64,000 bases of DNA, taken from positions 28,966,501-29,030,500 of the forward strand of contig CM065394.1 of NCBI GenBank assembly GCA_033060915.1, read 5' to 3'. Below are positions 50,459 through 64,000 of this stretch, one piece after another. The notes below the pieces were generated by a model, which worked only from the letters and a program-made list of their open reading frames with translations, was not told the origin of the DNA and made no database searches. The position numbers were made by a program, and so were the translations under genes. Numbering within the stretch: position 1 is the first letter of the stretch; each line of letters opens with the position of its first letter. Origin of the DNA: Euryodendron excelsum. Its lineage: Eukaryota; Streptophyta; Magnoliopsida; Ericales; Pentaphylacaceae.

Positions 50459-53400
50459 GATTGATTGTAAACTAATCTTACAATAATCTGTTGTTACTTT
50501 TGCATTTGCTTTTTAGCAGCTTAAGTTTGAATCTGCAGTTTTAGAAGTCAACAATATGGGTGGTGTTTTATTTTTGCTAAATAGTTAGTTTTTATTTTTT
50601 CATAAGAATGATATCTAACCACAAGAGAACATATAGAGAGATTGAATTTGATATTTCATGATTAGTATGAAGAACAATTGACCATTAAGTCACACCTTGT
50701 AATGTACAAGATTAGCGGTTTTACAATCGAGTAATTGGTTCAGTAGGCGAATTTTCTTTTTTAATACTTGAGTTTGAGTCTCTATAACCGATTGGTATTA
50801 CTTAAGTTTTAGCTCTGATATAGGTGCAGTAAGATCTCAAGTAAATAGATATGTAGTACTGAGGGAACAATATTTTTTGATAAATATATAAAGTAGCGTA
50901 TCTGCATATTTAATTTTTGAAGAAAAAAGTATTACAATGTTAAAAAAAAGGAAAGAAAAGTTTCTCACAACTTTCAAGACCAACAATCAGTGGTGTAATT
51001 GGGCGTTGGATGTAAGTAGTGCACCAGTAAGATGTGACCTCTGCATGAGAGGGACTGTTAAGAGTGTTTTTAACCCAAATCATAAAGTAATGGTCCCTTC
51101 TGTGTACCCCAGGGGGAGGGATCTTTATATTACTATTTGCATATGCATGATACACTTCATGGACAAACAATTTGATAAATTTTGTTTACAATATAGAGTC
51201 CATTGATCACAATCGACATCATACTTAAATTAGAGTGGCATCAATCAATCCTATCCACAATAATTAGAAGAAATTAGTACAATCATAGGTGAGTTTGCTA
51301 TTTCCTAAAACCAAATCTAAAAGGCTGGGCTGTCAAGTATTTATGTATTTTGTTGATCACAGCCCAAAAAGGTCATAGAGTTTGGATTCACATCCTCTCT
51401 ATTCTTTAATTGGAATGAAAATTTTCATTTGAGGGGAATCAAATTAGGCCATTCAGCTTGAACTTGGAAATAAATGAGTTTCATTTTATGTATAACAAAA
51501 TAATTTTTTTTTAGCATAAAATGACGTAGTTTTGATATAATATATATATATATATATAATATGACATTGTCTCGTATATTGATTAATTGATAAAATGAAG
51601 AGAATTTAAATCCATAAAGATTTGCATATGTCTGTAGTTTAGTAGCATGAAAGTATATCTAAACTTCAAAGCCAGTAGCAATCTTATTTAGATGTTAGAT
51701 TGAATTTTTTCTTCTTTCCAAACTTGTGATTTGGGGAATCAATTACTTAATTTACAGCCTATTTTATTCTACGTAAGAGAGAAAAGAAAAGATAGGGAAA
51801 AGAGAGAAATTTTTTTAAATTATTCTATTTTTTTCTCTCTCTTTTTTTCTTTCACTTTCATTTTGTTTCTTTCATTTTCTTTGTCTTTTTCTTGTTCTTC
51901 CTCAAGTTCCAAACAGGCTCTTAGAACTGAATCGGGTTTGATCAACTCACCAAATCTGTAAAAACCAAATTAAAGCCTATGAGAATCGGACCAAATCAAA
52001 CCATTAACGTGGGGTTTAATTCTATTTTTACTTTAATGAAATCTTTTTGCTCCTTTGGCAAGTTTCCATAAGAATGGCAGTAGAACCATTTTTATGTCAA
52101 TGAACAAAAGTACTCTGCGCGTGGTAAAGCTATTTAAAAGTCCCAGAAAAATATTTTTATCCACTAATTGTAAATTTGCCCCTCATAATATTAGGACTGC
52201 CCTAATAATAGCGTGACTCAACCAATAATGTCAGCAAACTCCGAAAAAAATGCAATTCTTTATTCTTCTTTTTTTATAAAGTTAGTACTAGAACCGTACC
52301 AAAGCAGCCGATTCAACCGATTGTGCTTCCAGTGAACTATTGAATTCGTGACTTGACCAGTTTAATTGTCGGTTTGATTATGACAATTATGGTTAAAATT
52401 GTGAAGGCATCAAGGTGGCCCTCAAAGAATAAAAAGTATTTGGTGCTTTTAGAGTATTATATTATTCTTACTTAATCTCTCACGAATATAATACATCTCT
52501 ATTTGTTAGGTGTGTCTTGAATACACTCATCGAATTTACTTAACAAGAGAACTTATTATATATATGACGATAAAGTAAGAATGACGTGATATTTCAAGCA
52601 TACTAAATAATTTCTACTCGTAGTGGTACTCAACAAGCACGCAATTTTTCAGCTACATACTTATCCATATATACACTACATATACATATATGAGTGATAT
52701 GGTCCCTCCATCATGCATTTGCATGGTAGTCTATCAACACACTCGGATGCTAGCTGCTAGTCTCCTTTTTCTGAAAGTAATGTTCCATTCCAAGAACCAG
52801 ACGTAACTATTATTGGGTGGGTCCGGCCATTTTCTGGTGAATAGATCTATTTATGGTGGTGGTGTATGACATGGTCCCACGTATGCATCCATATCCCGAA
52901 CTCTAAAAACTAGCCCCCAAAGCAAAACTCCATGAGGCCCCCCAAAGGTAAAGTAGATCGCTCACTCTCCTTATTTTGTCCAAACTTTGGGTTGGTGTCA
53001 ATTCACATGATAGTAAACTCCACTTTTAATCCTATTTCAGATTCAGAATCCCTTTCTCATCCCTCATCACTTACTTTTACTTTCATCCTTACTTTTTCTT
53101 GAGTTGTGTTGTTTTCCTTTTCTCACTCTTTCTTTTTTCACAGATAAGAAAATACCGAGAAAAATGGGTCTAAAAAACGTAACTCCAGACATATCGGCTT
53201 AAATGAAAGGGCCCAAACCAGAATGAGGCCTATAAAAATGACAAACTCCATATTATATACATTCATGTACAAAAGAGGTTGCAACTGCTAAGTTTTAGTG
53301 TGCCCCTAGTTTGTACTGAAGGGTACATGAATTGTTATTTTTTCTGTCAAAGTTTTTCTAAGCATACTTGCCAATTCTCTGGTTATCCCATGAAGAACCA

Positions 53401-53930
53401 TAACTAACACTATGTTTGGATCAAAGAAAGAAAAAATAAAGGGAAGTGTTAGGAAGAGAAGAGAGGTATCCCTCAAGAGGGAAGAGAGTCTTCTTGACAG
53501 CAATTAAGAAACGGAAAGGGAGACAAATAAAGCACTTTTACAGTTTTATTGTTATAAATGTTCTATATAAAACATAATTTCTTTTCATAAATTGATGAAT
53601 AAAATTAATATTTAAAATAAAATAATAACAAGTATTTTATTTTCTCTTCATTAGTCTCAATTTTGTGGGAAAAGGAAAGTGCTTAAATATGGGCTCTCTC
53701 CCGTCACAGACCCTCCATGTAGTTTCCTTTCGCTTGTAATGATTTTTCACTCCTCAGCTCAAACGGAGTGTAAAAGAATTTAAAATTTGGAAGGGTTAGT
53801 TACAGCTATACCCCATAATTATGGCCCATTCTTACATACTCCTCATTTATAAAATGATACACTTGGTGCTAAGGGGCAATACTTTTTAATTTTTGTATGA
53901 GTAGTCTATTTATCTATCTATTTTTGTTGT
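48660..53930. other. intergenic AT-rich DNA
   Basis: About 5.3 kb without a recognisable gene on either strand. It contains a long (GA)n run at 50393-50454 and a (TA)n run near 51540-51560. Open frames at 50091-50285, 50937-51206 and 51731-51961 show no family signature. Confidence 0.55.
50393..50454. repeat. (CA)n(GA)n compound microsatellite, long GA run
   Basis: A short CA stretch (50373-50392) leads into an uninterrupted GA run of about 62 bases, the longest pure dinucleotide run in the window. Confidence 0.95.
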
Positions 53931-53931
53931 G

Positions 53932-54850
53932 TTTTTTTTTTTTTTTTGAAGAGAGTCGTACAACCAGAACAAAACGAAAGACTAAGAAATAAAAGCCCGG
54001 TCGTCCTCTACCAGCCTATGAAGATCAGCCGGAAAGAAAATCAAAGGAGGATCAGAGCTAGCAAAATCTGAACAAACCTTCCAAGCTATCCAATGAGCCA
54101 CCGAATTAGCTTGCCGCCTACACCAAGCGAAAGACCAATTATAAGAAGGTTTCCACATAGCAATATCATTAACTATAGCCTTCACTTTCCAGGAACAAAT
54201 CTCTGGTTGGGAGTGCATAGAGATGAGGTTCTTAGCATCGGACTCGAAGATGGCGTGTCTCACCCCCAAAGCTGCTGCCATTGAGCAAGCTACTCTTATT
54301 GCCCAAGCCTCAACAGCCAAAGCAGACGACACCTTCATTCTTCCGAAATTCGTAGTGCAAACTGCACCTAAATCATTTCTCACCACCACAACATATGTAG
54401 CTTTCTTGCTATGGACAGAAAAAGCTCCATGACAATTAAACTTAAGAAAGCCAGGTTCGGGAGGTAATCAACGAGGAGAAGAATTTGGGGGAGGACCTCC
54501 ATTTTGCACTTCTGGACTATACACTGTTGAGAGAAAGTCTTTAGATGCCAAACAAGCTTTATAAATGGTAGCAGCAGGATTGGGGTGAACACCATTGAAC
54601 ACATAGTCATTCCTAGCTTTCCATATAGCCCAACACAGGTTAGCTATAAGCATGTAATCTGGAATCACAGATGCCTGTCTCTGAGGTGAGAAGGATCTTT
54701 TCAAACCACTTTGCTGAAGAAGAAATAGCTTCACCATTCACTAAGTAGGATAGGGAGCTTCCAAACCATACTGGTCTTGTCCAATCACACCGAAACAACA
54801 AATGCTCAATAGATTCTCGTTCACTGTGGCAAAAATGTTACTATGAACAC
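53932..54850 (-). mobile_element. 5'-truncated LINE with RNase H domain and poly(A)
   Basis: On the minus strand this is the 3' part of a plant LINE ORF2. It has a zinc-binding tail (ESIEHLLFRCD near 54815), then IANLCWAIWKARNDYVF, then an RNase H domain with AVEAWAI, FESDAKNL and ANSVAHWIAW. The domain opens FNCHGAF where the family has a D-G-A catalytic stretch, so the first catalytic Asp appears to be His here. There is at least one frame break (near 54470). The + strand T16 at 53932-53947 is the poly(A) tail of the inserted copy. Truncation at the 5' end is usual for LINE insertions. No clear target duplication was found. Confidence 0.8.
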
Positions 54851-56640
54851 CTTCATGTCTAGATTTTTGTATTTCAACAAATTGTTACTCTTAAAACGGG
54901 ACCCCTTTGGAATCGGTTCCATTATTTTCAATTTCATCTTCAGTTTTTAATATCAAAGAAGTTATTCAATGAAGAAATTTTTACAATATTTAGGATACCT
55001 ATTTCTCAAAACAAAAAACATAGCAATTGGCAAAAGCAACGGGTAAATTTGCTTTTCAAGAAACCAATAATAAGTTATTAATTGGACTTAATCTAACAGT
55101 TCTTAGATCTCTATAGGCCACACCTAGACCCAAAAAAAAAAGGCAAAAAAGAAGAAAGAAAAAAAGTCATAAAAAAAAGATAATGCTATACAACTAAAAA
55201 AACTCATATAAAACTTATAATAAAAAAGAAGTGGTTGAATAACAACCATTTATTAAAAAACAAAACACTTATCATGATATATTTTAATATAAAAATGTTA
55301 CTACCACATCATTTTGGTAGATTTTTCTATCAAATTTTCTAAAAGAATTACATTTTAAAAAAAAGATATTATACAAAATAACGTGATTGAATTAGAGCAT
55401 TTTACTTTAAAATAGAACACCGTTGACTCTTAATTAATTACGAAAGTGCCATCTCTCCATCATTTTGGTGAACCTTTTTTGTTTTTTTTTTTTTGTTTTT
55501 TGGGTATATTTTCTCACAAGAGCCCTAAGTTATCGCTCAGCCATGAATTGTGGCCAGCTATTGCAAAGGATAGACTTGGTCAACAGCCCAAGAAATTATG
55601 TGATCGTGTACAAAAGCAGTTTTGGATGGCTGCGTTGAAACCATAGTCACAGAAAATTTTCAGGGGAAAAAACCACTACCATGAAAATTTGTTTTCAGAA
55701 TAAAGATGAAATTCTGATTCAATTTTAAAATAAATTTTTAAAAAATGTTTACAAAATTTTAACATAATTTAAAAAAAAGTATCAAAAACTTTTAAAAAAT
55801 ATTATGAAAAACTCCCTAGAAACTCCAAATCTTATTTTCTAACAATAACATGTAATCTTTTAACAAGTTTTTTTTTTATAAACATCATGGAGCATTAATA
55901 TTTTAATTGACTATGAAAGTATCCTAATTAATACTTTATATTGTTATTTTAAGATTCTTAGTAAAAAAAATTTATAAATATTTTATTTAGTTTTATATCA
56001 CCTAGTTTTTCTATTTCTCATAATATTTTTCAGCCCCTTTACGATTCCGTTCCTCTATCGGCAACTATGGGTGAGAGCTTCACCCCAGTTCCAGATCCCA
56101 TCACATTGCCTACCCCTCTCTACCAAAAACGTCTCAATTTCGAAGGCTAAGTTCTAAGTCAAGTGAGCCGTTTGGCCATAATTTTGGTCCCATTCAATTT
56201 TCTCTACCAAAATTTGCCGCTTGGCTAAAATTTTGGTTTCTGTCTTCTATTGTTTTCAAAAAAACAATACGAAAATGATAACCCAAAAAAAAAAAAAAAT
56301 TTGCCTTCTTTTTTTTGTTCGTGAACATGAAAGAGGAAAACAAAAACGAGAACACAACTGTAACCAAAAAGGGTTCTGCAAAGATAACCAAGTTGAAAGG
56401 ATGTGGCTCACAACAGCTGCTATGTGGTATGGGATGTTTTCCCTCAGAGTGGTTTTTGCTTCAGTCATATTAATCCGAAAGTAGTAATAGGACTAAAGGC
56501 ACATCGCAGATTCGCAAATTACAATTGGAGATTTTCCACTCTACTGAGCAAAAGATTCATTCCTTGAAGGACAGAAACAATGGCTTCCCAATGGCAGGCT
56601 CAAGATCAAGTCTACCTTGATGCTACTTCTGAATGATAAA
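54851..56640. other. intergenic AT-rich DNA
   Basis: No gene is recognised. There are several A and T tracts (55131-55140, 55478-55492, 56286-56299). The open frames here are low in complexity and match no family. Confidence 0.5.
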
Positions 56641-56659
56641 TATTAAGTTTATCCATTTC

Positions 56660-57180
56660 GAGGAATGGGTGAGCCTCAACAGTCGAGGCACTTGCAACCC
56701 CCTCATGTAACCACTCTTCTGCCTCGCAACCCCCTCATGTAACCACTCTTCTGCCTCCCCGCTCTTAACTAATGGCCAAAAAACAAAATATATTATACAT
56801 TTCCAAATAAAGATGATTTGGATCATGGCTTCAATTGAAAGCATGGCTGCAAACCGCACTTCTATCACGCCTTCAATTGAAAAGCGTGAAAAGTATGGTT
56901 GTCAAGCACGCTTTAAAAGGAAAAGAGTGGTTGCTTTTAAAAGTGTAGATGGCAACCAGGCTTTAAAAAGAAAAGAATGGTTGCTATTAATAAAAGTGTG
57001 GTTGGCAACCATGCTTCTGGCTTGAGTGGTCACGAGTTATTTGACAGAACCTCTCCACGTCATAGGAAGGAACCTCTCCACGTCATAGGAAGGACGGAGA
57101 GAATCCAAATCCATATAGAGCAATATGCAACTCCATGGCAACTACACCTCTGGCTTCTGGCTTCTGGCTTGCAACTCCAT
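56660..57180. repeat. cluster of short tandem duplications
   Basis: A 32-bp unit starting 'gcaaccccctcatgtaacca' occurs twice (about 56693-56756). At 56820-57010 a purine-rich motif with 'aaaagcgtg', 'tggttgc' and 'ggcaaccaggctt' recurs with variation. 'ggaacctctccacgtcatag' occurs twice (about 57047-57090), and 'ggcttct' occurs three times near 57150. It looks like DNA prone to replication slippage. I see no protein family. Confidence 0.75.
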
Positions 57181-58754
57181 CATTGTTGCACGATTAAATT
57201 ATCCATTATCCAACTTATCAACAACATAAACATCGCCTACTAGGAAACATTTGATGATTCATACCTCCGTACATATCTAGAAAATCAGCTAATCAGAACT
57301 ACCAGAATAGCATCCCCTTGAAAGTTAGAATCAACCAATTATGTAAAGAATAAAAGGAACATCCAGCATTTCCACAATGAAGTCATTTTTCAGCAAATCA
57401 TTCCAAACATACATATGAATACAAATTTCCAAATATCATTCCAAACCTCCAAGTCAACCTTGATTCTTGATCCCTAATTAACCTCAAATGAAAATACAAT
57501 TTCCAAGTATTATTGAAATAAGTGCAAGGTTATGATAGCAGCCGAAAGTCAATCAAGTAGATAGCAACCGGCCAAGAAGTGCAATTTCTAACAAGGGACT
57601 AGCATTGTTTAAAAATCATCCCTGGTGCATGCTCAGCAATGACTATTCAATTACCAAAAATACATGCAAGCACACATATGGCTTCACTTTTCACTTGGAA
57701 TAAGGTTAGCACAAACAGCTTGTAATCCCTATGATCTGATGTAAACAGTTTATAATCTCCATGATTTGATTATAGGTGAAATATAAAATATGCCATGATG
57801 AAACAACCAATAGTACATCACTACATCAAGCTGCATAGAAACAATATCATCTACTCTCTAAAAAGAATCATGAACTTTCTTTGTGATTGGGCATGAGTGA
57901 GGCCTACAAGAGCTATCGAACAATATGCTTTTATGTCCAATGCTATTCCAGAACCTTTGTGACAGCCAACAGGCAAAATTCCTCCAGTTAACCTGGATGA
58001 TCACTTCGCTTATCCTTAATCGCCCATTTGGAAAATTGCTAGACAATTCTAAAAAATGCTAAGATATCACACATGACCACCCACGCGATTTCATACATAA
58101 GAACTAAAACCTCGTAGAGTTATGTACTCAACTGTATTGAATATACTTGATCTAGTTCACATCAGCCACCAGATTATAGCTCACAAGCCCTGACATGGAG
58201 TAATAGCGAACATTATGGAATAAAAAACGAGCATGCATTGCTGAAGTTCTGCTATGGTGGCAGTAGACCCATTTTCCCTTTTTAGTTAGTCTGGTACACC
58301 CTGTATTTTGCATCTCCAACTTCAATAAAGCTCTAATTTCACTAGAAGTATCATATGCTTGTCAAATGTTCATAGCATATTTACCACTATCCATTTTCAA
58401 ACTGAATTTGACATAAAATACAACTCCATTTCATTATTTATACCCGATAATAGCACATCATCATATCCAGAAACTCTAATTGAATCTACAGAAAAGAAAA
58501 CCAGAAGTATAATCCAATCAAATCCACAGAAAACGAACACATATCTACAGCATTTTCCTTCGATTAAACCCACTCAACAGATCCAAAATTAAACCAAATC
58601 AAGTTCAGATTAATTAAACCCAAAAGAGAACAACCTCCAAAGTACTCCAAAAAACCAATACTTCAATGCTTCGAAGTCATTATATCATACAACACCGAAA
58701 CTCGAAAAAAATTCCTAATCAACAAATCCATTAGAAGATATAATGAAATCAAAC
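57181..58754. other. intergenic DNA and 3' flank of RPL27A
   Basis: No gene is recognised. The part adjoining 58755 must hold the 3' untranslated region of the ribosomal protein gene on the minus strand. Open frames at 57858-58046 and 58359-58592 resemble no known family. Confidence 0.5.
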
Positions 58755-59195
58755 CTAAGCGGTGAGCACAACAGCGCCACCGGCCTCCTTGATCTTCTTC
58801 TCGGCGGTCTTCGATACGAGCTTGGCTTTGACGACAACTGGCTGAGACTGCGGCAACACGCCCTTGCCCAATACCTTGAAGTATCCGAACTGGGTGACAT
58901 CAATCACGGGTACTTTGTCGGGGGTGGCTTTGTCCTTGACCTCCTGGGGTACGAGGGACCAGAGCTTGTCGATGTTGACGATGGGGCTGTAGAACTTGTT
59001 GCGGAGTCTGTGGAAGTACCTCATACCGACCTTCCCGAAGTAACCAGGGTGGTACTTGTCAAAGAGGATTCGGTGGTGGTGCATGCCTCCGGCGTTTCCG
59101 CGGCCGCCGGGATGCTTCCTGTGCTTCCCGATGCGACCGTGCCCGGCGCTCACGTGGCCTCGCTTCTTCCGGTTCTTCTTGAATCGGGTTGTCAT
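58755..59195 (-). CDS. RPL27A: 60S ribosomal protein L27a (uL15)
   Basis: Structural protein of the cytosolic large ribosomal subunit, universal family uL15. It is a single uninterrupted frame of 146 codons plus stop, the full family length. The start [20 protein letters not shown] is the family start. Next come [20 protein letters not shown], with the basic, Gly-rich N-terminal extension that contacts rRNA, then [27 protein letters not shown] and the end GGAVVLTA. No intron is present. The coding region is visibly GC-richer than its surroundings, as expected for a highly expressed gene. A longer open frame on the opposite strand (58743-59312) is its shadow. Confidence 0.97.
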   Translation of the reverse strand: MTTRFKKNRKKRGHVSAGHGRIGKHRKHPGGRGNAGGMHHHRILFDKYHPGYFGKVGMRYFHRLRNKFYSPIVNIDKLWSLVPQEVKDKATPDKVPVIDVTQFGYFKVLGKGVLPQSQPVVVKAKLVSKTAEKKIKEAGGAVVLTA

Positions 59196-59300
59196 TTTCC
59201 CCCTCTCTTTCTCTCTTCCTTTCTGTGTCTGCCTCCGGCGTCGACGTTTCTGTGGAGCGGCGAAGGAGAGGTTGCTAGGGTTTTGGGGCTATTTATAGAT
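59196..59300 (-). promoter_or_regulatory. RPL27A core promoter and pyrimidine-rich leader
   Basis: On the minus strand a CTATAAATAG TATA-like word lies at about 59288-59298. It is followed by a telo-box AAACCCTA (complement of 59276-59283). Both lie within 105 bases of the start codon. On the mRNA strand the leader is purine-rich (aagagagaaagaggg) just before ATG. Telo-boxes are known in promoters of plant ribosomal protein genes. The sites are seen; their activity is inferred. Confidence 0.55.
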
Positions 59301-59309
59301 GAGGATTTG

Positions 59310-61577
59310 TAGGGTATTATTTCGATCTGTCGATTTTACCATCTTGCCCTTTTGGATTAACAGAATCAACGTTCCCCTTCCCAAGAGAATGAAAAGTAAA
59401 AGGGCAGTTACACTATTAGGCGAATGCGCCGCGGACGTTCATCGCGCTTATAAATAGCACATCCGAAGAGAAATAAATTTAATTTTTTGTTTTATTTTTT
59501 ATCATTTTGCTTTTCATTCTTTTACACATTCAGTATTTAAACATAGTATTAAGATGCGAGTAGAAGGTTGTTATATTATAATTTACTCATTAAGAATGAG
59601 ACCATGTTGATTGCATAGCTTATGAACAACCTTAGTTGGTTAGGTTTTCATTTTCATTTTCAAGAAAGACAAAAAGAAGAAAAGAAAAAAAAAGGAACTT
59701 GTCGTTATTTGTGTTCTCATAAACAAAAAAAACCATTGATCTTATATTGTTTTTATTTTCTTATTGCTAGTATTCCAAAAATTCAAAAAAAAAAAAAAAC
59801 TTTTTCCCCTCTTTGATTGGGGTGTTTCTTGAAAATTTTCTGCAAACAAGTTTTAAAAACGAATTATCAAAGTTGGCTTCAGAAAAAATAACTTTTGCAA
59901 ATCAATTTGTCAAATGAAATTGTAATAAAATTAAAAAATTAAAAAACAAAAAATAGAAACCGTACTCAAACGTATCTGGTTAATCTTTATAATGTAACTT
60001 TTTTTATTTATTTAATTTTAATTTTATATATTAGTTCCTTTTATTTTAAGTTCTCATCGGCAAACAAAGGTAAACATTATTACACTAGTGAATTGGACTT
60101 GATGTTAAAGAGTACCAATTATGGTTTTTGTTTACCTTTTGTGAATTAACTCTTACAGAAATCATTGTTGAACTTTTTTCGATGCATCTTTTGTTTTATT
60201 TGTCCTAAAATTGAGTGGTAGATTGATCAATCTAAGCCTTGTCATGATACTTTTGTCAATTTTGCTTAGAATTAGGCTTTGAGTTGGTTGAAGGTTTGGC
60301 CGGTGCTTCCCCTTGTGGGCATGGCCATTTTAAGGAGCTCTATTAATATTCATACTCACCTTAACTCAACTAAATCATTTTGAGGAGAGAGAAGGGATAG
60401 CCCAGTGATAAGCAATGCTGGCATTAGGCCATGAGTTCTACTTATCCCGTTTACTCCAATCCATTAACAATCACTACATATCTGTATTTCTGCCTTGTAC
60501 TTTTTACCAAAAAATAGAAAAACAAAAACCAAGTCTTTTTCCAGTCACTTGGGACTTTGGTAATTCATATCAATAGCAATTCATGTAACATTTTTGTGGT
60601 CTATTTATATCAAAAGGGTAGTCACTTTTGTGATATATATATATATACTGACATACATATCCGTTCTCTTTCTTTCTTCATAACAAAATGGTGCCTCTGT
60701 TAGTAACATATATGCAAGCCAACGTTTACCCACTGCTTATGGAAATTTAAGTCATCCAACAGAAGGGTCTCGAATTAAGTCACCGTTTCGTACAATTTTT
60801 TGGGCAAAACAGCTGCTTCCAGAAAAGCACAACAGGACAAAGCTACAAAAATCTTCCTTTTTAGCTTTTTGGAGTAAAAAGGCCAAAAAAGCAAGGGAAA
60901 AAAAAAAAAAAAAAACACTTGCCTACCACACGTAACTGAGCAAGGCAGGATAAAAAGAAAAAAGCTCAACCAAATTCTCATAGCCCTTCATTGGAAAAGC
61001 AATGAAGCTCAGCAGAACATGAAAGGAGTAGGGTTTTGGCAAACTGATAATGTAGCAGAATGAACAAATCTCAAAGCAAAGCTACTAATCTGGATTTGGT
61101 CCACATAGATGTCCCATGGCTTAGGCAAATACCCTTTCCGATAAATAAATTTACAAGGCATTTATCTCTGTTCATGCTTAAGGAGACTAACTTATAGGCT
61201 AAGCACAATCCATATGCATTGTAAAAGGTAGCTTCCATACATGAAGTCTAAAGCTCCATTTCCTAAACTAGGATGGCCATAAACGAAAGCCCAAACTCCC
61301 ACATAGCCATGAGTCCCCACTGTACACAAACCCTAATCATCAAATCCAAAACAGTACACAAGAATGGTCTCGCTCGCATTTCAGATAAACTTGGTGGATC
61401 ATTTCATAAATGTTGTGTCCCATGAATCCCATGTAACAGTAATTTCTAATATAAAGGCAAGAAAATTAGACATAATTGAAAGAACTTCCAATAACATGGA
61501 TTGTATTCTACAAACTAATCTAAATTCCGTTTTTCCAATTTCCAATAAGGGCTACGGCACTGATGACAATGGAGAAA
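59310..61577. other. intergenic DNA between RPL27A and the helicase gene
   Basis: No gene is seen. It contains A/T-rich runs (for example 59787-59800 and a run of about 17 A at 60899-60915) and a short TA run near 60637-60648. A TATAAATA word at 59451-59459 faces away from RPL27A, but no gene follows it. The right end holds the 3' untranslated region of the helicase gene. Confidence 0.5.
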
Positions 61578-63770
<2,193 letters not shown>

Positions 63771-64000
63771 TTAAAATCCAGCTCGAAAATTCTAGTATTT
63801 GACAGAACTCAAAATGAATTATAACACGAAAAAACTTGCGTGTTTAAGAATGACCATCAGAAGCAGGAAGATATCAGTAAAATCAAACACAATAAAATTC
63901 CATCACATTAAATTAGACAGCTAGTTTTAGTATGATGTTACTACAGAGGACTAAACTATATTGCAATTAAAGACCTTCACAAAACAATAAGAACGTGTTA

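Noticed and set aside
58743..59312. 189-codon open frame on + opposite RPL27A
   Set aside because: Antisense shadow of the ribosomal protein gene; no domain is visible.

Overview
This window is nuclear chromosomal DNA from a flowering plant, most likely a eudicot. The evidence is spliced genes with GT-AG introns, a plant R2R3-MYB factor, a plant peroxisome-type copper amine oxidase, AT-rich intergenic DNA, many (GA)n/(TA)n microsatellites, and plant retrotransposon and MITE remnants. Splice junctions were set by hand, by matching reading phase across exons to the known protein families. The species cannot be named from the sequence.

Layout. 1-2640: fragments of LTR-retrotransposon type. 2670-3052: a hAT-like MITE. 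4287-11850 (-): a six-exon RPD3-class histone deacetylase of HDA6 type, with LINE debris and a 154-bp tandem duplication in its 3.6-kb intron 3. 11851-22948: 11 kb of AT-rich intergenic DNA with microsatellites and small foldbacks. 22949-24182 (+): a three-exon R2R3-MYB gene. 24183-28605: intergenic, with a MITE and repeat debris. 28606-33481: a decayed Ty1/copia element with both LTRs, its coding remnants reading on +. 34559-48188 (-): a twelve-exon copper amine oxidase (782 codons plus stop) ending in the peroxisomal signal AKL. Its introns hold an 879-bp hAT-like element, a LINE fragment and a 200-bp direct duplication. 48189-53930: intergenic. 53932-54850 (-): a 5'-truncated LINE with poly(A). 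54851-58754: intergenic, with a cluster of short tandem duplications. 58755-59195 (-): intronless ribosomal protein L27a gene. 59310-61577: intergenic. 61578-63749 (-): the five C-terminal exons of a DEAD-box RNA helicase of RH20 type, whose 5' part lies beyond the right edge.

The five host genes have unrelated jobs: chromatin deacetylation, transcription control, amine oxidation in peroxisomes, translation and RNA remodelling. They form no operon or cluster. I found no undescribed biological system. The most notable items are the hAT-like element with a perfect 8-bp target duplication inside the amine oxidase gene, the unusual primer-binding region of the copia element, a GC-AG intron in the amine oxidase, and the transposon load in the introns of a gene whose family silences transposons.
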